This document shows positions 16,343 to 24,832 of a DNA stretch of 64,000 nt, piece after piece; position 1 is the first letter of the stretch, and each line of letters opens with the position of its first letter. This stretch comes from Streptomyces davaonensis JCM 4913 (GTDB taxonomy: Bacteria; Actinomycetota; Actinomycetes; Streptomycetales; Streptomycetaceae), in contig NC_020504.1 of assembly GCF_000349325.1 (NCBI RefSeq), forward strand, positions 2,142,053 to 2,206,052, read 5' to 3'. A program made the position numbers and the translations under genes. The notes under the pieces were generated by a model. The model ran no database searches and was not told where the DNA came from. It worked only from the letters and a program-made list of their open reading frames with translations.

Positions 16343-18370
16343 ATGAGCGAGCGTCAGAAGGACCGGCCGTGGTTGATGCGGACCTACGCCGGTCACTCCA
16401 CGGCAGAGGCGTCCAACGAGCTGTACCGGCGCAACCTCGCCAAGGGCCAGACGGGTCTGTCCGTCGCCTTCGACCTGCCGACGCAGACCGGCTACGACCC
16501 GGACCACATCCTCGCCCGCGGCGAGGTCGGCCGGGTCGGGGTGCCCGTCTCGCACCTCGGTGACATGCGCCGGCTGTTCCAGGACATCCCCCTGGAGCAG
16601 ATGAACACCTCGATGACCATCAACGCCACCGCCATGTGGCTGCTGGCGCTCTATCAGGTGGTCGCGGAGGAGCAGGGCGCGGACATCACCAAGCTCCAGG
16701 GCACGACCCAGAACGACATCGTCAAGGAGTACCTGTCGCGGGGGACCCATGTCTTCCCGCCGGGGCCTTCGCTCCGTCTGACGACGGACATGATCGCGTA
16801 CACGGTCTCCCACATCCCCAAGTGGAACCCGATCAACATCTGTAGCTACCACCTACAGGAGGCGGGTGCCACACCGGTCCAGGAGATCGCCTACGCGATG
16901 TCCACGGCGATCGCGGTCCTCGACGCCGTCCGCGACAGCGGCCAGGTCCCGCAGGAGCGCATGGGTGATGTGGTCGCCCGGATCTCCTTCTTCGTGAACG
17001 CGGGCGTCCGCTTCGTCGAGGAGATGTGCAAGATGCGCGCCTTCGGCCGCATCTGGGACCAGGTCACCCGCGAGCGCTACGGCATCCAGGACCCCAAGCA
17101 GCGCCGCTTCCGCTACGGCGTCCAGGTCAACTCCCTGGGCCTGACGGAGGCGCAGCCGGAGAACAACGTCCAGCGGATCGTGCTGGAGATGCTGGCCGTC
17201 ACCCTCTCCAAGGACGCCCGCGCGCGGGCCGTCCAGCTCCCCGCCTGGAACGAGGCGCTGGGCCTGCCCCGGCCCTGGGACCAGCAGTGGTCGCTGCGGA
17301 TCCAGCAGGTGCTCGCCCATGAGAGCGATCTGCTGGAGTACGAGGACATCTTCGAGGGCTCGAAGGTGATCGAGGCCAAGGTCGAGGCGCTGGTCGAGGA
17401 GTCGCTCGCCGAGATCGAGCGGATCCAGGAGATGGGCGGCGCGATGGCCGCCGTCGAGTCCGGCTATCTCAAGTCGCAGCTGGTGGCCTCGCACGCCGAG
17501 CGGCGGGCCCGGATCGAGTCCGGCCAGGAGAAGATCGTCGGCGTCAACATCTTCGAGACGACCGAGCCCAGCCCGCTCACCTCCGACCTCGACACGGCCA
17601 TCCAGACGGTCGACCCCGCGGTCGAGACCCGGGTGATCTCCGCGCTGGAGCACTGGCGGGACACCCGCTACCAGCCGCCCTTCAACCACCCGCGCCCGTG
17701 CAAGGCGCTGGAGAAGCTGAAGGAGGCCGCCAAGGGCAGCGCCAACCTCATGGAGGCCACCCTGGAGTGCGCCCGCGCCGGTGTCACCACCGGCGAGTGG
17801 TCCGGGGCCCTGCGCGAGGTGTTCGGCGAGTTCCGGGCGCCGACCGGAGTCTCCTCCGCGCCGGTCGCGGTGACCGCCGAGGAGGGCACCGCGATGGCCC
17901 TGGTGCGCCGCAAGGTGGAACTGACGGCGAAGGACATGAGCGTCGGCAAGCTCCGCTTCCTGGTCGGCAAGCCCGGCCTGGACGGGCACTCCAACGGCGC
18001 CGAGCAGATCGCGGTGCGCGCCCGTGACGCCGGGTTCGAGGTGGTCTACCAGGGCATCCGGCTCACCCCGGAGCAGATCGTGGACGCGGCCCTCGCCGAG
18101 GACGTGCACGCGGTCGGCCTGTCCATCCTCTCCGGATCGCACGCCCAGCTGGTGCCGGACGTGCTGGAGCGACTCCGTGTGGCCGGTGCCACAGATATCC
18201 CGGTGATCGCCGGTGGCATCATCCCGAATGGTGACGCCGAGCAGCTCCGGACCGCCGGAGTCGCCGCGGTCTTCACCCCGAAGGACTTCGACATCACCGG
18301 AATCATCGGCCGCATCGTCGATGAGATCCGCAAAGCGAACAAGCTCGACCCCCTGGAGGTCCCCGCATGA
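16343..18370 (+). CDS. ecm: Ethylmalonyl-CoA mutase (MeaA type, B12-dependent)
   Basis: A 675-residue single-chain acyl-CoA mutase that converts ethylmalonyl-CoA to methylsuccinyl-CoA. The N-terminal TIM-barrel domain starts with the family block TYAGHSTAEASNELYRRNLA and FDLPTQTGYDPDH; the C-terminal B12 domain (from about residue 535) has the base-off cobalamin motif GLDGHSNG (DxHxxG), then SILSGSH and GGIIP. Substrate assignment rests on neighbours (ccr, mcl, mch, mcd) and MeaA-like length rather than on the longer methylmalonyl-CoA mutase. It begins ten bases after ccr and its stop overlaps the lyase start as ATGA. The epimerase needed before it is not in this window. Confidence 0.94.
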   Translation: MSERQKDRPWLMRTYAGHSTAEASNELYRRNLAKGQTGLSVAFDLPTQTGYDPDHILARGEVGRVGVPVSHLGDMRRLFQDIPLEQMNTSMTINATAMWLLALYQVVAEEQGADITKLQGTTQNDIVKEYLSRGTHVFPPGPSLRLTTDMIAYTVSHIPKWNPINICSYHLQEAGATPVQEIAYAMSTAIAVLDAVRDSGQVPQERMGDVVARISFFVNAGVRFVEEMCKMRAFGRIWDQVTRERYGIQDPKQRRFRYGVQVNSLGLTEAQPENNVQRIVLEMLAVTLSKDARARAVQLPAWNEALGLPRPWDQQWSLRIQQVLAHESDLLEYEDIFEGSKVIEAKVEALVEESLAEIERIQEMGGAMAAVESGYLKSQLVASHAERRARIESGQEKIVGVNIFETTEPSPLTSDLDTAIQTVDPAVETRVISALEHWRDTRYQPPFNHPRPCKALEKLKEAAKGSANLMEATLECARAGVTTGEWSGALREVFGEFRAPTGVSSAPVAVTAEEGTAMALVRRKVELTAKDMSVGKLRFLVGKPGLDGHSNGAEQIAVRARDAGFEVVYQGIRLTPEQIVDAALAEDVHAVGLSILSGSHAQLVPDVLERLRVAGATDIPVIAGGIIPNGDAEQLRTAGVAAVFTPKDFDITGIIGRIVDEIRKANKLDPLEVPA

Positions 18371-19326
18371 CCGTCAACCGTCTCCGCCCGCGGCGCTCCT
18401 GCCTGGCCGTGCCGGGCTCGAACCCCCGCTTCCTGGAGAAGGCCCAGGGTCTCCCCGCCGACCAGGTCTTCCTGGACCTGGAGGACGCGTGCGCGCCGCT
18501 CGCCAAGCCCGGGGCGCGGCACACCATCGTGAAGTTCCTCAACGAGGGTGACTGGACGGGCAAGACGCGGGTCGTGCGCGTGAACGACTGGACGACCGAG
18601 TGGACGTACCGCGATGTCGTCACGGTCGTCGAGGGTGCGGGCCAGAACCTCGACTGCATCATGCTGCCGAAGGTGCAGACGGCCGAGCAGATCGTGGCGC
18701 TCGACCTGCTGCTGACGCAGATCGAGAAGACGATGGGCTTCGAGGTCGGCAAGATCGGCATCGAGGCGCAGATCGAGAACGCGCAGGGCCTGAACAACGT
18801 CAACGCGATCGCGACGGCCTCCCAGCGCGTGGAGACCATCATCTTCGGCCCGGCCGACTTCATGGCGTCCATCAACATGAAGTCGCTGGTCGTCGGTGAG
18901 CAGCCGCCCGGCTACCCGGCGGACGCCTACCACTACATCCTGATGAAGATCCTGATGGCCGCCCGCGCCAACAACCTCCAGGCCATCGACGGTCCCTACC
19001 TCCAGATCCGCAACATCGACGGCTACCGCGAGGTCGCCCAGCGCGCCGCCGCGCTCGGCTTCGACGGCAAGTGGGTGCTGCACCCGGGCCAGGTCGAGGC
19101 GTCCAACGAGATCTTCTCGCCGTCGCAGGAGGACTTCGACCACGCCGAGCTGATCCTGGACGCGTACGACTACTACACGTCCGAGGCGGGCGGCAAGAAG
19201 GGCTCCGCGATGCTCGGCGACGAGATGATCGACGAGGCCAGCCGCAAGATGGCGCTGGTCATCTCCGGCAAGGGCCGGGCCGCCGGCATGCAGCGCACCA
19301 GCAAGTTCGAGATTCCGGAGGCGTAA
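18367..19326 (+). CDS. mcl: Beta-methylmalyl-CoA / malyl-CoA lyase (CitE-like)
   Basis: A 319-residue HpcH/HpaI-CitE family lyase. It probably cleaves beta-methylmalyl-CoA into glyoxylate and propionyl-CoA, the carbon-releasing step of the pathway. The TIM barrel shows the start RSCLAVPGSNPRFLEKA, the acidic strand FLDLEDACAP, IMLPKVQTAEQI, and the metal-binding segment IEAQIENAQG, with the late GKWVLHPGQVE typical of this family. It overlaps the mutase gene by four bases (ATGA) and is followed by the dehydratase after four bases. Confidence 0.92.
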   Translation: MTVNRLRPRRSCLAVPGSNPRFLEKAQGLPADQVFLDLEDACAPLAKPGARHTIVKFLNEGDWTGKTRVVRVNDWTTEWTYRDVVTVVEGAGQNLDCIMLPKVQTAEQIVALDLLLTQIEKTMGFEVGKIGIEAQIENAQGLNNVNAIATASQRVETIIFGPADFMASINMKSLVVGEQPPGYPADAYHYILMKILMAARANNLQAIDGPYLQIRNIDGYREVAQRAAALGFDGKWVLHPGQVEASNEIFSPSQEDFDHAELILDAYDYYTSEAGGKKGSAMLGDEMIDEASRKMALVISGKGRAAGMQRTSKFEIPEA

Positions 19327-19330
19327 GGCC

Positions 19331-19843
19331 ATGCAGTTCGGGCGTACCTACGAGGAGTTCGAGGTCGGGGCGGTCTACAAGCACTGGCCCGGGAAGACAG
19401 TCACGGAGTACGACGACCACCTCTTCTGTCTCCTCACCATGAACCACCACCCGCTCCACATGGACGTCAACTATGCGGAGAACACGACGGACTTCGGCAA
19501 GAACGTCGTCGTAGGGAACTACATCTACTCGCTGCTGCTGGGCATGTCCGTACCGGACGTGTCGGGCAAGGCGATCGCGAACCTGGAGATCGAGTCGCTG
19601 CGGCACGTGGCGCCGACCTTCCACGGTGACACGATCTACGGCGAGACCACGGTCCTCGACAAGACGCCCTCGAAGTCGAAGAACGACCGCGGCATCGTCT
19701 ACGTCGAGACCAAGGGCTACAAGCAGGACGGCACCCTGGTCTGCGTGTTCCGCCGCAAGGTGATGGTGCCGACCGAGACGTACATCAAGGAGCGCGGCGG
19801 CGAGCAGCCGGGCCGCCCCGAGCTCAAGGAACAGGGGAAGTAG
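19331..19843 (+). CDS. mch: Mesaconyl-CoA hydratase (MaoC-like, R-specific)
   Basis: A 170-residue hot-dog-fold protein. The hydratase-2 motif region TEYDDHLFCLLTMNHHPLHMD supplies the catalytic Asp/His pair, and the long helix plus beta sheet that follow fit MaoC. In the pathway it would hydrate mesaconyl-CoA to beta-methylmalyl-CoA. It is shorter than the double hot-dog mesaconyl-CoA hydratases of proteobacteria, so it probably works as a dimer. It lies two bases upstream of the dehydrogenase gene, in the same operon. Confidence 0.9.
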   Translation: MQFGRTYEEFEVGAVYKHWPGKTVTEYDDHLFCLLTMNHHPLHMDVNYAENTTDFGKNVVVGNYIYSLLLGMSVPDVSGKAIANLEIESLRHVAPTFHGDTIYGETTVLDKTPSKSKNDRGIVYVETKGYKQDGTLVCVFRRKVMVPTETYIKERGGEQPGRPELKEQGK

Positions 19844-19845
19844 TC

Positions 19846-21051
19846 ATGGCGCGACTCGCCCAGACCGCCGGTCTGACCGAGATCCAGCAGGAGATCCTGT
19901 CCACCGTCCGCGACTTCGTGGACAAGGAGATCATCCCGGTCGCCACCGAGCTGGAGCACCGCGACGAGTATCCGCAGCAGATCGTCGACGGCCTCAAGGA
20001 GTTGGGCCTGTTCGGCCTGATGATCCCGGAGGAGTACGGCGGTCTGGGCGAGTCGCTCCTGACGTACGCCCTGTGCGTCGAGGAGATCGCGCGCGGCTGG
20101 ATGTCGGTGTCCGGCATCATCAACACCCACTTCATCGTGGCGTACATGCTCAAGCAGCACGGCACGCAGGAGCAGAAGGACCACTTCCTGCCGCGGATGG
20201 CGGCCGGTGACATCCGGGGCGCCTTCTCGATGTCGGAGCCGGGTCTCGGCTCGGATGTGTCGGCCATCACGTCCAAGGCGGTCAAGGACGGCGACGAGTA
20301 CGTCCTCAACGGCCAGAAGATGTGGCTGACGAACGGCGGTACGTCGTCTCTGGTGGCCGTTCTGGTCCGAAGTGACGAAGGACACCCCGAGGGCACGGCG
20401 CCCCACAAGTCGATGACGACCTTCCTCGTCGAGAAGGAGCCCGGTTTCGGTGAGGTCCGCCCCGGCCTGACCATTCCCGGCAAGATCGACAAAATGGGGT
20501 ACAAGGGCGTCGACACCACCGAACTCATCATGGATGGCCTGCGAGTTCCGGCCGACCGGGTGCTCGGCGGGGTCACCGGCCGAGGTTTTTACCAAATGAT
20601 GGACGGCGTCGAGGTCGGCCGCGTCAACGTCGCGGCGCGTGGCTGCGGTGTCGCTCAGCGTGCGTTCGAACTCGGTGTCCAGTACGCCCAGCAGCGTCAC
20701 ACTTTCGGCAAGCCGATCGCCCAGCACCAGGCGATCCAGTTCAAGCTCGCCGAGATGGCTACCAAGGTCGAGGCCGCCCATGCGATGATGGTGAACGCGG
20801 CACGCAAAAAGGACTCCGGGGAGCGAAACGACCTTGAGGCTGGGATGGCGAAGTACCTCGCCTCCGAGTACTGCAAGGAGGTCGTCGAAGACGCCTTCCG
20901 GATCCACGGCGGCTACGGCTTCTCCAAGGAGTACGAGATCGAGCGCCTCTACCGTGAGGCTCCGATGCTGCTGATCGGCGAAGGTACCGCCGAGATCCAG
21001 AAAATGATCATCGGTCGCAGGCTGCTCGAAGAGTATCGATTCCAGGGCTGA
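19846..21051 (+). CDS. mcd: Methylsuccinyl-CoA dehydrogenase (acyl-CoA dehydrogenase family)
   Basis: A 401-residue FAD enzyme of the acyl-CoA dehydrogenase fold. It contains the FAD-binding segment AFSMSEPGLGSD, KMWLTNGG, the middle-domain block GFYQMMDGVEVGRVNVAARG, RHTFGKPI, and the catalytic-base region GEGTAEIQK. The expected reaction is methylsuccinyl-CoA to mesaconyl-CoA, passing electrons to ETF. It is shorter than the roughly 550-residue Mcd of Rhodobacter, lacking its N-terminal extension, so the exact substrate rests on operon context. Last gene of the ccr operon; a hairpin follows the stop. Confidence 0.88.
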   Translation: MARLAQTAGLTEIQQEILSTVRDFVDKEIIPVATELEHRDEYPQQIVDGLKELGLFGLMIPEEYGGLGESLLTYALCVEEIARGWMSVSGIINTHFIVAYMLKQHGTQEQKDHFLPRMAAGDIRGAFSMSEPGLGSDVSAITSKAVKDGDEYVLNGQKMWLTNGGTSSLVAVLVRSDEGHPEGTAPHKSMTTFLVEKEPGFGEVRPGLTIPGKIDKMGYKGVDTTELIMDGLRVPADRVLGGVTGRGFYQMMDGVEVGRVNVAARGCGVAQRAFELGVQYAQQRHTFGKPIAQHQAIQFKLAEMATKVEAAHAMMVNAARKKDSGERNDLEAGMAKYLASEYCKEVVEDAFRIHGGYGFSKEYEIERLYREAPMLLIGEGTAEIQKMIIGRRLLEEYRFQG

Positions 21052-21061
21052 TTGTCCGGAT

Positions 21062-21098
21062 ACGGGGTGTTTTCTTGGAGAAGAAGATCACACCCCGT
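21062..21098 (+). terminator. Hairpin after the ccr-mcd operon
   Basis: ACGGGGTGT (21062-21070) pairs perfectly with ACACCCCGT (21090-21098), and the loop can extend the stem with TTCTT/AAGAA. No T tract follows, so it is a likely but not certain transcription end. Confidence 0.55.
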
Positions 21099-21132
21099 CA
21101 ACACTCTTCGGCCGTCGACTCGGCTTCCTGGC

Positions 21133-21163
21133 TTGCCCAGTTGTGGTCCGCGCCCGGTACGAT
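21133..21163 (+). promoter_or_regulatory. Candidate sigma-HrdB promoter of psd-pssA
   Basis: TTGCCC (21133-21138) and TACGAT (21158-21163) are separated by 19 bases, in the gap between the operon terminator and psd. The -10 element is close to consensus; the spacing is at the long end. Confidence 0.5.
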
Positions 21164-21221
21164 CCCCGGAAAGCCGCCGTCCCCCCTCACTGCGCGGCAT
21201 CATCCGCTACGAAGGTCATCC

Positions 21222-21878
21222 ATGCCCCACAGCCAAACCTCTGCACCTCGCGACAGCCTGGCCGGCGTACGCCTGGCACGCGGAGCCTCGCCGTGGCTTC
21301 TCCCGACCGTCGCCACCGCAGCCCTCAGCCTCGTCAAGGCCCGCCGCTCCGGCGCCGCCAAGGCCGTCGCCGTGCCCGCCACCGCCCTCGCGGCGGGCAT
21401 GCTGTGGTTCTTCCGCGACCCCGAGCGCGAGATCGCCCAGGGCCGCGTCATCTCGCCCGCCGACGGAGTGGTGCAGAGCATCATGCCGTGGAAGGACGGC
21501 CGCACCCGCGTCGCGATCTTCATGAGCCCGCTCAACGTCCACGTCAACCGCGCGCCGCTCTCCGGCACGGTGACCTCGGTCGAGCACATCCCGGGTGGGT
21601 TCGTTCCGGCGTTCAACAAGGAGAGCGAGAACAACGAGCGCGTAGTCTGGCATTTCGACACCGAACTCGGTGACATCGAGATGATCCAGATCGCCGGCGC
21701 GGTGGCCCGCCGTATCGTCCCCTACATCCCCCAGGGGACGAAGGTCGAGCAGGGTGACCGCATCGGTCTGATCCGCTTCGGCTCCCGTGTCGACATCTAC
21801 CTGCCCGAGGGCGTGGAGGTCGCGGTCGAGGTCGGTCAGAAGACCGTGGCTGGGGTGACTCGCATTGACCGTGATTGA
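21222..21878 (+). CDS. psd: Phosphatidylserine decarboxylase proenzyme
   Basis: A 218-residue decarboxylase of the short, single-domain (archaeal/actinobacterial type) class. It converts phosphatidylserine to phosphatidylethanolamine at the membrane. The chain is cleaved at the Gly-Ser of RFGSRVD near the C-terminus, making a pyruvoyl group on the alpha subunit. Also visible are SPADGVV, MSPLNVHVNRAP and a hydrophobic segment near residue 50-65 (ATALAAGMLWFF) for membrane contact. ATG at 21222 follows GAAGG. The end overlaps the start of pssA, so the two enzymes of the same lipid route are coupled. Confidence 0.95.
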   Translation: MPHSQTSAPRDSLAGVRLARGASPWLLPTVATAALSLVKARRSGAAKAVAVPATALAAGMLWFFRDPEREIAQGRVISPADGVVQSIMPWKDGRTRVAIFMSPLNVHVNRAPLSGTVTSVEHIPGGFVPAFNKESENNERVVWHFDTELGDIEMIQIAGAVARRIVPYIPQGTKVEQGDRIGLIRFGSRVDIYLPEGVEVAVEVGQKTVAGVTRIDRD

Positions 21879-22725
21879 TCCTGAGACTCAGCCGGGCTGG
21901 GTGCCCGAGGCGGACGAGGTCGACGAGGTCGACGAAGAGGAGATGCCCCTCTCCCTGCGTCTGTCGATAGCGGACACCCTCACTCTCGGCAACGCCACGT
22001 GCGGGTTCATGGCGGTGTACTTCACCACCACCGGCATCCTGATCCCGCACCTCACCGGCAGCCAGGAAACGGGCATGGCCCGGCACAGCGCGGCGACCGC
22101 CGTGATCCTGATGCTGTGCGCGGCGGTCTTCGACCTGTTCGACGGCCTGGTCGCGAGGAAGCTCCGCTCGTCCCCGATGGGCGCCGAGCTGGACAACCTC
22201 TCCGACCTGATCAGCTTCGGTCTGGCGCCCGCCTACTTCGTCCTGGTGTACGGCATGGTCGCGAACGACGCGCACCAGAAGGTGGCCGCGGTCGGTGCGA
22301 TCGTGGTCCTGCTGGCCGTGGTGCTGCGACTCGCGCGCTTCTCGTGCGTGACGCCGACCAATGGCATGTTCCAGGGCATGCCATCGCCGTTCGGCGCGCT
22401 GACGGTCGTCTCGATCGTGCTGCTGGAGCTGCCCTTCGAGGCGACGCTGCTGGCGATCATCGGTACGGCCTGGCTGATGGTGAGCCGGGTGGAGTACCCG
22501 AAGCCGCGGGGCCGCCTCGCGGTGGCGATGCTCGCCTGGATCGTCCTGTCCATGGGCCTGCTGGCCGCCTGGGCCTTCGAGGCCCCCAGCGGACAGCTCC
22601 TGCTCCAGACCGGCTGCGCCCTTCAGCTGGTCATGGGCGCGGTGATCCCGCTGTTCGCCACGGCCCGCCGGGTGAACAACTTCCGCGACAACCGCCGCGA
22701 GGCGCGCGGAGCACAGCTGCCGTAG
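21865..22725 (+). CDS. pssA: CDP-diacylglycerol--serine O-phosphatidyltransferase
   Basis: A 286-residue integral membrane enzyme (about 8 hydrophobic segments) that makes phosphatidylserine from CDP-diacylglycerol and serine. The CDP-alcohol phosphatidyltransferase motif D-G-x2-A-R-x8-G-x3-D-x3-D is complete (DGLVARKLRSSPMGAELDNL with the last Asp three residues on). The N-terminus is acidic (EADEVDEVDEEE). The start is either the TTG at 21865 or the GTG at 21871; both overlap the end of psd, and GGGG eight bases before the TTG favours that one. A very strong terminator follows. Confidence 0.94.
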   Translation: MTVIDPETQPGWVPEADEVDEVDEEEMPLSLRLSIADTLTLGNATCGFMAVYFTTTGILIPHLTGSQETGMARHSAATAVILMLCAAVFDLFDGLVARKLRSSPMGAELDNLSDLISFGLAPAYFVLVYGMVANDAHQKVAAVGAIVVLLAVVLRLARFSCVTPTNGMFQGMPSPFGALTVVSIVLLELPFEATLLAIIGTAWLMVSRVEYPKPRGRLAVAMLAWIVLSMGLLAAWAFEAPSGQLLLQTGCALQLVMGAVIPLFATARRVNNFRDNRREARGAQLP

Positions 22726-22739
22726 CACTCCACGGCAAA

Positions 22740-22775
22740 GGGGGCCCCGGACCGACAGCGGTCCGGGGCCCCCTT
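22740..22775 (+). terminator. Strong terminator after pssA
   Basis: GGGGGCCCCGGACCG and CGGTCCGGGGCCCCC form a perfect 15-bp stem with loop ACAG, followed by TT, 14 bases after the pssA stop codon. Confidence 0.92.
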
Positions 22776-22816
22776 CGTTTGCCTTCAGGCGGGCACCTCG
22801 CGGGGCGGAAGTGGCG

Positions 22817-23308
22817 CTACCGATGGTGTGGCGGCGGGGGCGGGATGGTGGCGATACCGGGTGCAGTTTCGGGCCACACCAGCAGCACCGGGCAGGGGGC
22901 GTGGTCGACGATGAAGCGGCTGGCGGGACCGAGGCTGCGCGGGCCGAGGTGGGTCCGGTCGCCGTCGCGGGCGAGGATGAGCAGGTCGGCGCCGTCGGCG
23001 GCGGCGACGACTTCCCGCTCGACTCGGCCGGTGCGCTCGATGCGGGTGCACCGGAGGCCCAGACGCTGCGCGGCGTCGGCGAGGAACTGGTCGGCGGAGG
23101 CGGTGGCCAGGTGCTCCAGCCGTGTGCCGGGGTCGCGCTCGGGGTGGCCGCGGCCGAGCAGGCCCGCGAACGCGCCGTGCGCCGCGCCGGGGATGTCGGC
23201 CGGGGTGACGTGGAGCAGGACGATGTCCGCGTCCTCGGGGGCGTGGGTGCGGGCGGCGTCCACGCAGGCAGGCCAGGTGCCCTCGACGATCCAGACCACC
23301 ACAGCCAT
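22817..23308 (-). CDS. Universal stress protein (UspA family)
   Basis: A 163-residue single-domain Usp protein with the alpha/beta fold: an N-terminal strand VVVWIVEGTWPA, LLHVTPAD, a central ADLLILARDGD, and the C-terminal GPASRFIVDHAPCPVLLVWP. The phosphate-binding G-x2-G-x9-G-S/T motif is altered (ARDGDRTHLGPRSLGPAS), so ATP binding is uncertain. It ends with a proline/histidine tail. It starts four bases after the permease gene stop with GGAGGAGG upstream, so the two form an operon in which Usp may modulate the transporter. Confidence 0.82.
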   Translation of the reverse strand: MAVVVWIVEGTWPACVDAARTHAPEDADIVLLHVTPADIPGAAHGAFAGLLGRGHPERDPGTRLEHLATASADQFLADAAQRLGLRCTRIERTGRVEREVVAAADGADLLILARDGDRTHLGPRSLGPASRFIVDHAPCPVLLVWPETAPGIATIPPPPPHHR

Positions 23309-23312
23309 GGGC

Positions 23313-24572
23313 TCAGCCTCCTCCGATCGCGGTCAGTGAGACCCACAGTGCCAGCACCGCGGCGCCCAGGCTCGCGGGTACGGCATACAGGCCGAGCCGG
23401 GTGAACTCCTTCAGCTCCACCTCGGCGTCGTGGGCGTGCACGATGCGCCGCCACAACAGGGTGGCCAGCGACCCTGCGTAGGTGAGGTTCGGCCCGATGT
23501 TCACCCCGAGCAGCACCGCGAGGACGGCGCCGGGCCCGGACGGGGCGGTCAGCGGCAGCAGCACCAGCACCGCAGGCAGATTGTTGATCACGTTGGCCAG
23601 CACGGCGGCCAGCACGGCGATGCCCAGCAGCGCGACAAGGCCCGTCCCGTCGGGGATCAGCCGGCCCAGAGCCGTATCGAGGCCGTTGTCGACGACGGCG
23701 CGGACCACGATGCCCAGGGCCAGGACGAAGGCGAGGAACGGCACCGCGCTCGCGCGCAGGATGGCGGTGGGAGTGGTGCGGCGCTGGGCCAGCGCGCGGA
23801 CCGCGAGCACGGCGGCACCCGCCGCTGCCGCCCAGGCGGGGTCGATGCCGAGCGCGGAGGTGACCACGAAACCGACCAGGGTGCACGCCACCGTGGCCAG
23901 TGCGAACACGGGCACCTCGCGTGGCTGGGCGATGGCCGGGGCCGTGGCGCCGGCGTCCAGATCGGTGGCGAAGAACCGGCGGAAGACGACGTACTCAGCG
24001 GCGATGGCCACCAGCCAGGGCAGCGCCATCAGGGCGGCGAACCGGGTGAAGCTCAACCCGCTGGCCGCGAACGCCAGCAGGTTGGTCAGGTTCGACACCG
24101 GCAGCAGCAGCGATGCCGTGTTCGACAGGTGGGTGCAGGCGTACACGTGCGGCCGGGACCGGGCTCCCAGCCGGGCGGCGGTGGCGAACACCACCGGGGT
24201 CAGCAACACGATGGTGGCATCCAGGCTGAGCACCGCGGTGATCAACGAGGCGAGGGTGAACACCTGCACCAGCAAGCGGCGTGGCCGTCCCGCCGCCGTG
24301 CGGGCCATCCATGCGCCGCACGCGTGGAACAGCCCCTCGTCGTCGCACAACTGGGCCAGGACCAGCACGGCCGCCAGGAACCCGATCACCGGCCCCAGCT
24401 GGGCAGCCTCGTCAGCCGCGTGGTCCAGTGAAATCGCCCCGGTGGCGATGACGACCCCGGCGGCCGGGACCGCGACGACTGCCTCCGGCCAGCCGAACGG
24501 GCGCATCACCGCGCACGCCAGCACGACCACAAGGAGAACGACGGAGATCGCCTCCGCCAGCGCAGTACTCAC
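23313..24572 (-). CDS. ArsB/NhaD-type (SLC13/IT superfamily) membrane permease
   Basis: A 419-residue protein with 11-12 transmembrane segments in two homologous halves. Hairpin motifs of the ion-transporter superfamily appear as DATIVLLTPV and SNTASLLLPVSNLTNLLAF in the first half and NVINNLPAVLVLLP in the second, close to ArsB arsenite exporters and NhaD sodium/proton antiporters. No arsR, arsC or arsA gene is adjacent, so arsenite as substrate is unproven; the substrate could be another anion. The GTG at 24572 is used as start. A UspA gene follows in the same operon. Confidence 0.8.
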   Translation of the reverse strand: MSTALAEAISVVLLVVVLACAVMRPFGWPEAVVAVPAAGVVIATGAISLDHAADEAAQLGPVIGFLAAVLVLAQLCDDEGLFHACGAWMARTAAGRPRRLLVQVFTLASLITAVLSLDATIVLLTPVVFATAARLGARSRPHVYACTHLSNTASLLLPVSNLTNLLAFAASGLSFTRFAALMALPWLVAIAAEYVVFRRFFATDLDAGATAPAIAQPREVPVFALATVACTLVGFVVTSALGIDPAWAAAAGAAVLAVRALAQRRTTPTAILRASAVPFLAFVLALGIVVRAVVDNGLDTALGRLIPDGTGLVALLGIAVLAAVLANVINNLPAVLVLLPLTAPSGPGAVLAVLLGVNIGPNLTYAGSLATLLWRRIVHAHDAEVELKEFTRLGLYAVPASLGAAVLALWVSLTAIGGG

Positions 24573-24832
24573 CGCTCTGTCACCGGCACCTCCAGCTCCT
24601 CGCGGAGCGCGGGTGCCTCACACTTCGGACAGTCGTTTCGTTCTACCGCGGATGCGGCTTGATCGGGCGTCGGATGCACCCCGGCAGTCTGTCAGAACTG
24701 CCTGGCACTCCAAGGTTTGAGAGGACTTCCGCGTGCGGCGACCTGCGGAAATGTGACAGCTGCCACGGACTGCGGCATGCCCGTTCGCGGCAGCTGTACG
24801 AGCGTCAGGCGACGGCCGGAGAAGAGCCTGCC

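Noticed and set aside
14989..21051. Polyketide biosynthetic cluster because of ccr
   Set aside because: No PKS, NRPS or tailoring genes nearby; gene order is that of primary ethylmalonyl-CoA metabolism.
23313..24572. Arsenic resistance operon
   Set aside because: Only an ArsB/NhaD-like permease is present; arsR, arsC and arsA are missing, so arsenite is not claimed as substrate.
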